From Deltaproteobacteria bacterium UBA6930 (GTDB lineage Bacteria; Myxococcota_A; UBA9160; UBA6930): a stretch of 6,349 nucleotides of DNA. The notes beneath the pieces are model-generated. The model was given only the letters and a program-made list of their open reading frames with translations. It had not been told where the DNA came from and searched no databases. This document shows positions 5,535 to 6,349 of the stretch, one piece after another; positions within the stretch are counted from its first letter, which is position 1, and each line of letters begins with the position of its first letter. The position numbers and the translations under genes were made by a program. The DNA is taken from the NCBI GenBank assembly GCA_002450755.1, contig DKAI01000152.1, positions 1-6,349 on the forward strand, read 5' to 3'.

Positions 5535-6349
5535 ATGGGTTTGAAGCCCCTATTAAAAGCTGAACAGTTCAATCGCTATCAGCGGCATTTGAATTTGCCG
5601 GAGTTCGGGGTTGATGGTCAAAGGAAGCTTTTAGAAGGGAGTGTTCTACTGGTCGGAGCAGGTGGCCTTGGGTGTCCAAGCGCGCTTTATCTAGCTGCCG
5701 CTGGGGTAGGCCGCATCGGTCTGATCGATGACGATGTCGTGGATCTTTCGAATCTGCAGAGACAAATTTTGTATGGCACTCCTGACGTTGGAAGACTGAA
5801 GGTGGAAGTAGCGAAAGAACGGGTCGCACATTTAAATCCCGAGGTAAATCTTGAAATTCATGCCACCCGTTTGAATTCGGATAACGCTCTTGACCTCTTG
5901 CGGGATTACGATGTGATTGTAGATGGCACTGATAATTTTTCGACACGGTATTTAACAAACGATGCATGTTCTCTTTTAGGGAAACCTTGCGTTTATGGAG
6001 CAATCTTACGTTTTGAAGGGCAAGTCTCAGTCTTCGATGCGCAACGGGGTCCATGTTACAGGTGTCTGTTTCCAGAACCTCCACCGGCCGGATCGGTTCC
6101 TTCATGCGCCGAAGGAGGAGTCCTGGGTGTTTTGCCTGGTGTAGTAGCTATGTTGCAGGCGACGGAGGCTGTAAAGCTTCTCGCGAAGATCGGCGAGCCC
6201 CTTCTCGGTCGTTTCATTCAATATGACGCCCTGGATATGCGTTTTTCGGAATTCCGTTTCTCTAAAGACCCTTTGTGTCCGATTTGCGGTAAGAATCCCA
6301 CTCTCTCTGCACTTTCCGATTATGATGAATTTTGTGGTGTCTCTCAGAG
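5535..6349 (+). CDS. moeB: MoeB/ThiF-type adenylyltransferase, probably MoeB-rhodanese fusion (3' end outside window)
   Basis: This E1-like enzyme adenylates the C-terminal Gly of a ubiquitin-like sulfur carrier (MoaD or ThiS type) for molybdopterin, thiamine or related sulfur transfer in the cytosol. The 271 visible residues contain the ATP loop GAGGLG (41-46), the acidic strand end IDDD (64-67), SNLQRQ (72-77) with the Arg finger, K89, and the catalytic DGTDNF (130-135). Zinc-binding pairs are C174/C177 and C248/C251, and the likely active-site Cys is C191 in SCAEGGVLG. After the second zinc pair the sequence reads NPTLSALSDYDEFCG, like the linker of MoeBR/MoeZ proteins. A C-terminal rhodanese domain beyond the window is therefore expected but not seen. 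ATG at 5535 has the strong site GGAGGA (5523-5528) with a six-base spacer. The frame is open to the window end with no stop. Confidence 0.93.
   Translation, partial: MGLKPLLKAEQFNRYQRHLNLPEFGVDGQRKLLEGSVLLVGAGGLGCPSALYLAAAGVGRIGLIDDDVVDLSNLQRQILYGTPDVGRLKVEVAKERVAHLNPEVNLEIHATRLNSDNALDLLRDYDVIVDGTDNFSTRYLTNDACSLLGKPCVYGAILRFEGQVSVFDAQRGPCYRCLFPEPPPAGSVPSCAEGGVLGVLPGVVAMLQATEAVKLLAKIGEPLLGRFIQYDALDMRFSEFRFSKDPLCPICGKNPTLSALSDYDEFCGVSQ

Noticed and set aside
5336..5572. Minus-strand open frame of 78 codons across tRNA-Leu
   Set aside because: It is the antisense of the tRNA and hairpin. Its GGGIRTRT-like peptide is a well-known artefact of translating tRNA genes, and it overlaps the start of the MoeB-like gene.
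5569..6105. Minus-strand open frame of 178 codons
   Set aside because: It lies wholly opposite the MoeB-like gene, whose plus-strand reading has every family motif. The minus peptide has no recognisable domain.

Overview
The window is ordinary bacterial chromosome from an organism I cannot place below 'Bacteria'. By eye it is roughly half G+C and densely coded. It has Shine-Dalgarno-led starts, one clear sigma70-type promoter and standard tRNAs. Nothing points to a phage, plasmid or insertion sequence. The gene mix (CaiB-type CoA-transferase, acyl-CoA dehydrogenase, MaoC hydratases, CitE-type lyase) is common in free-living heterotrophs, but this is not a taxonomic assignment.

Layout. 1-67 is a tRNA-Ala(GGC) on the minus strand, cut by the window edge, with its promoter at 80-108. 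102-776 is a plus-strand SAM-dependent methyltransferase of unknown substrate, whose start codon overlaps the tRNA promoter. 801-5216 is a tight five-gene minus-strand operon. In transcription order it holds a MaoC-like protein (4662-5216), an acyl-CoA dehydrogenase (3407-4621), a second MaoC-like protein (2913-3398), a CaiB/BaiF CoA-transferase (1717-2916) and a malyl-CoA-lyase-like CitE-family protein (801-1709). 5344-5432 is a tRNA-Leu(CAA), followed by a long perfect hairpin at 5434-5480. 5535 to the window end is the 5' part of a MoeB/ThiF-type adenylyltransferase that probably continues into a rhodanese domain. No gene-free stretch reaches 300 bases.

How the operon may work. The five families together fit a CoA-thioester route for a branched C5 (or similar) dicarboxylic acid. 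The acid is activated by CoA transfer, the acyl-CoA is dehydrogenated, the enoyl-CoA is hydrated, and the hydroxyacyl-CoA is cleaved by the lyase. Possible products are glyoxylate plus propionyl-CoA (beta-methylmalyl-CoA branch) or pyruvate plus acetyl-CoA (citramalyl-CoA branch). The parts resemble the end of the ethylmalonyl-CoA pathway, the glyoxylate-assimilating half of the 3-hydroxypropionate bicycle, and itaconate/mesaconate degradation clusters, but match none exactly.

The most interesting point is the two short MaoC proteins. They look like the N- and C-terminal halves of the normally two-domain mesaconyl-CoA hydratase, split into two genes on either side of the dehydrogenase. The N-half-like protein lacks the usual hydratase Asp/His pair, so the two may form one heteromeric hydratase. 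This is an inference from motif patterns and has not been tested.
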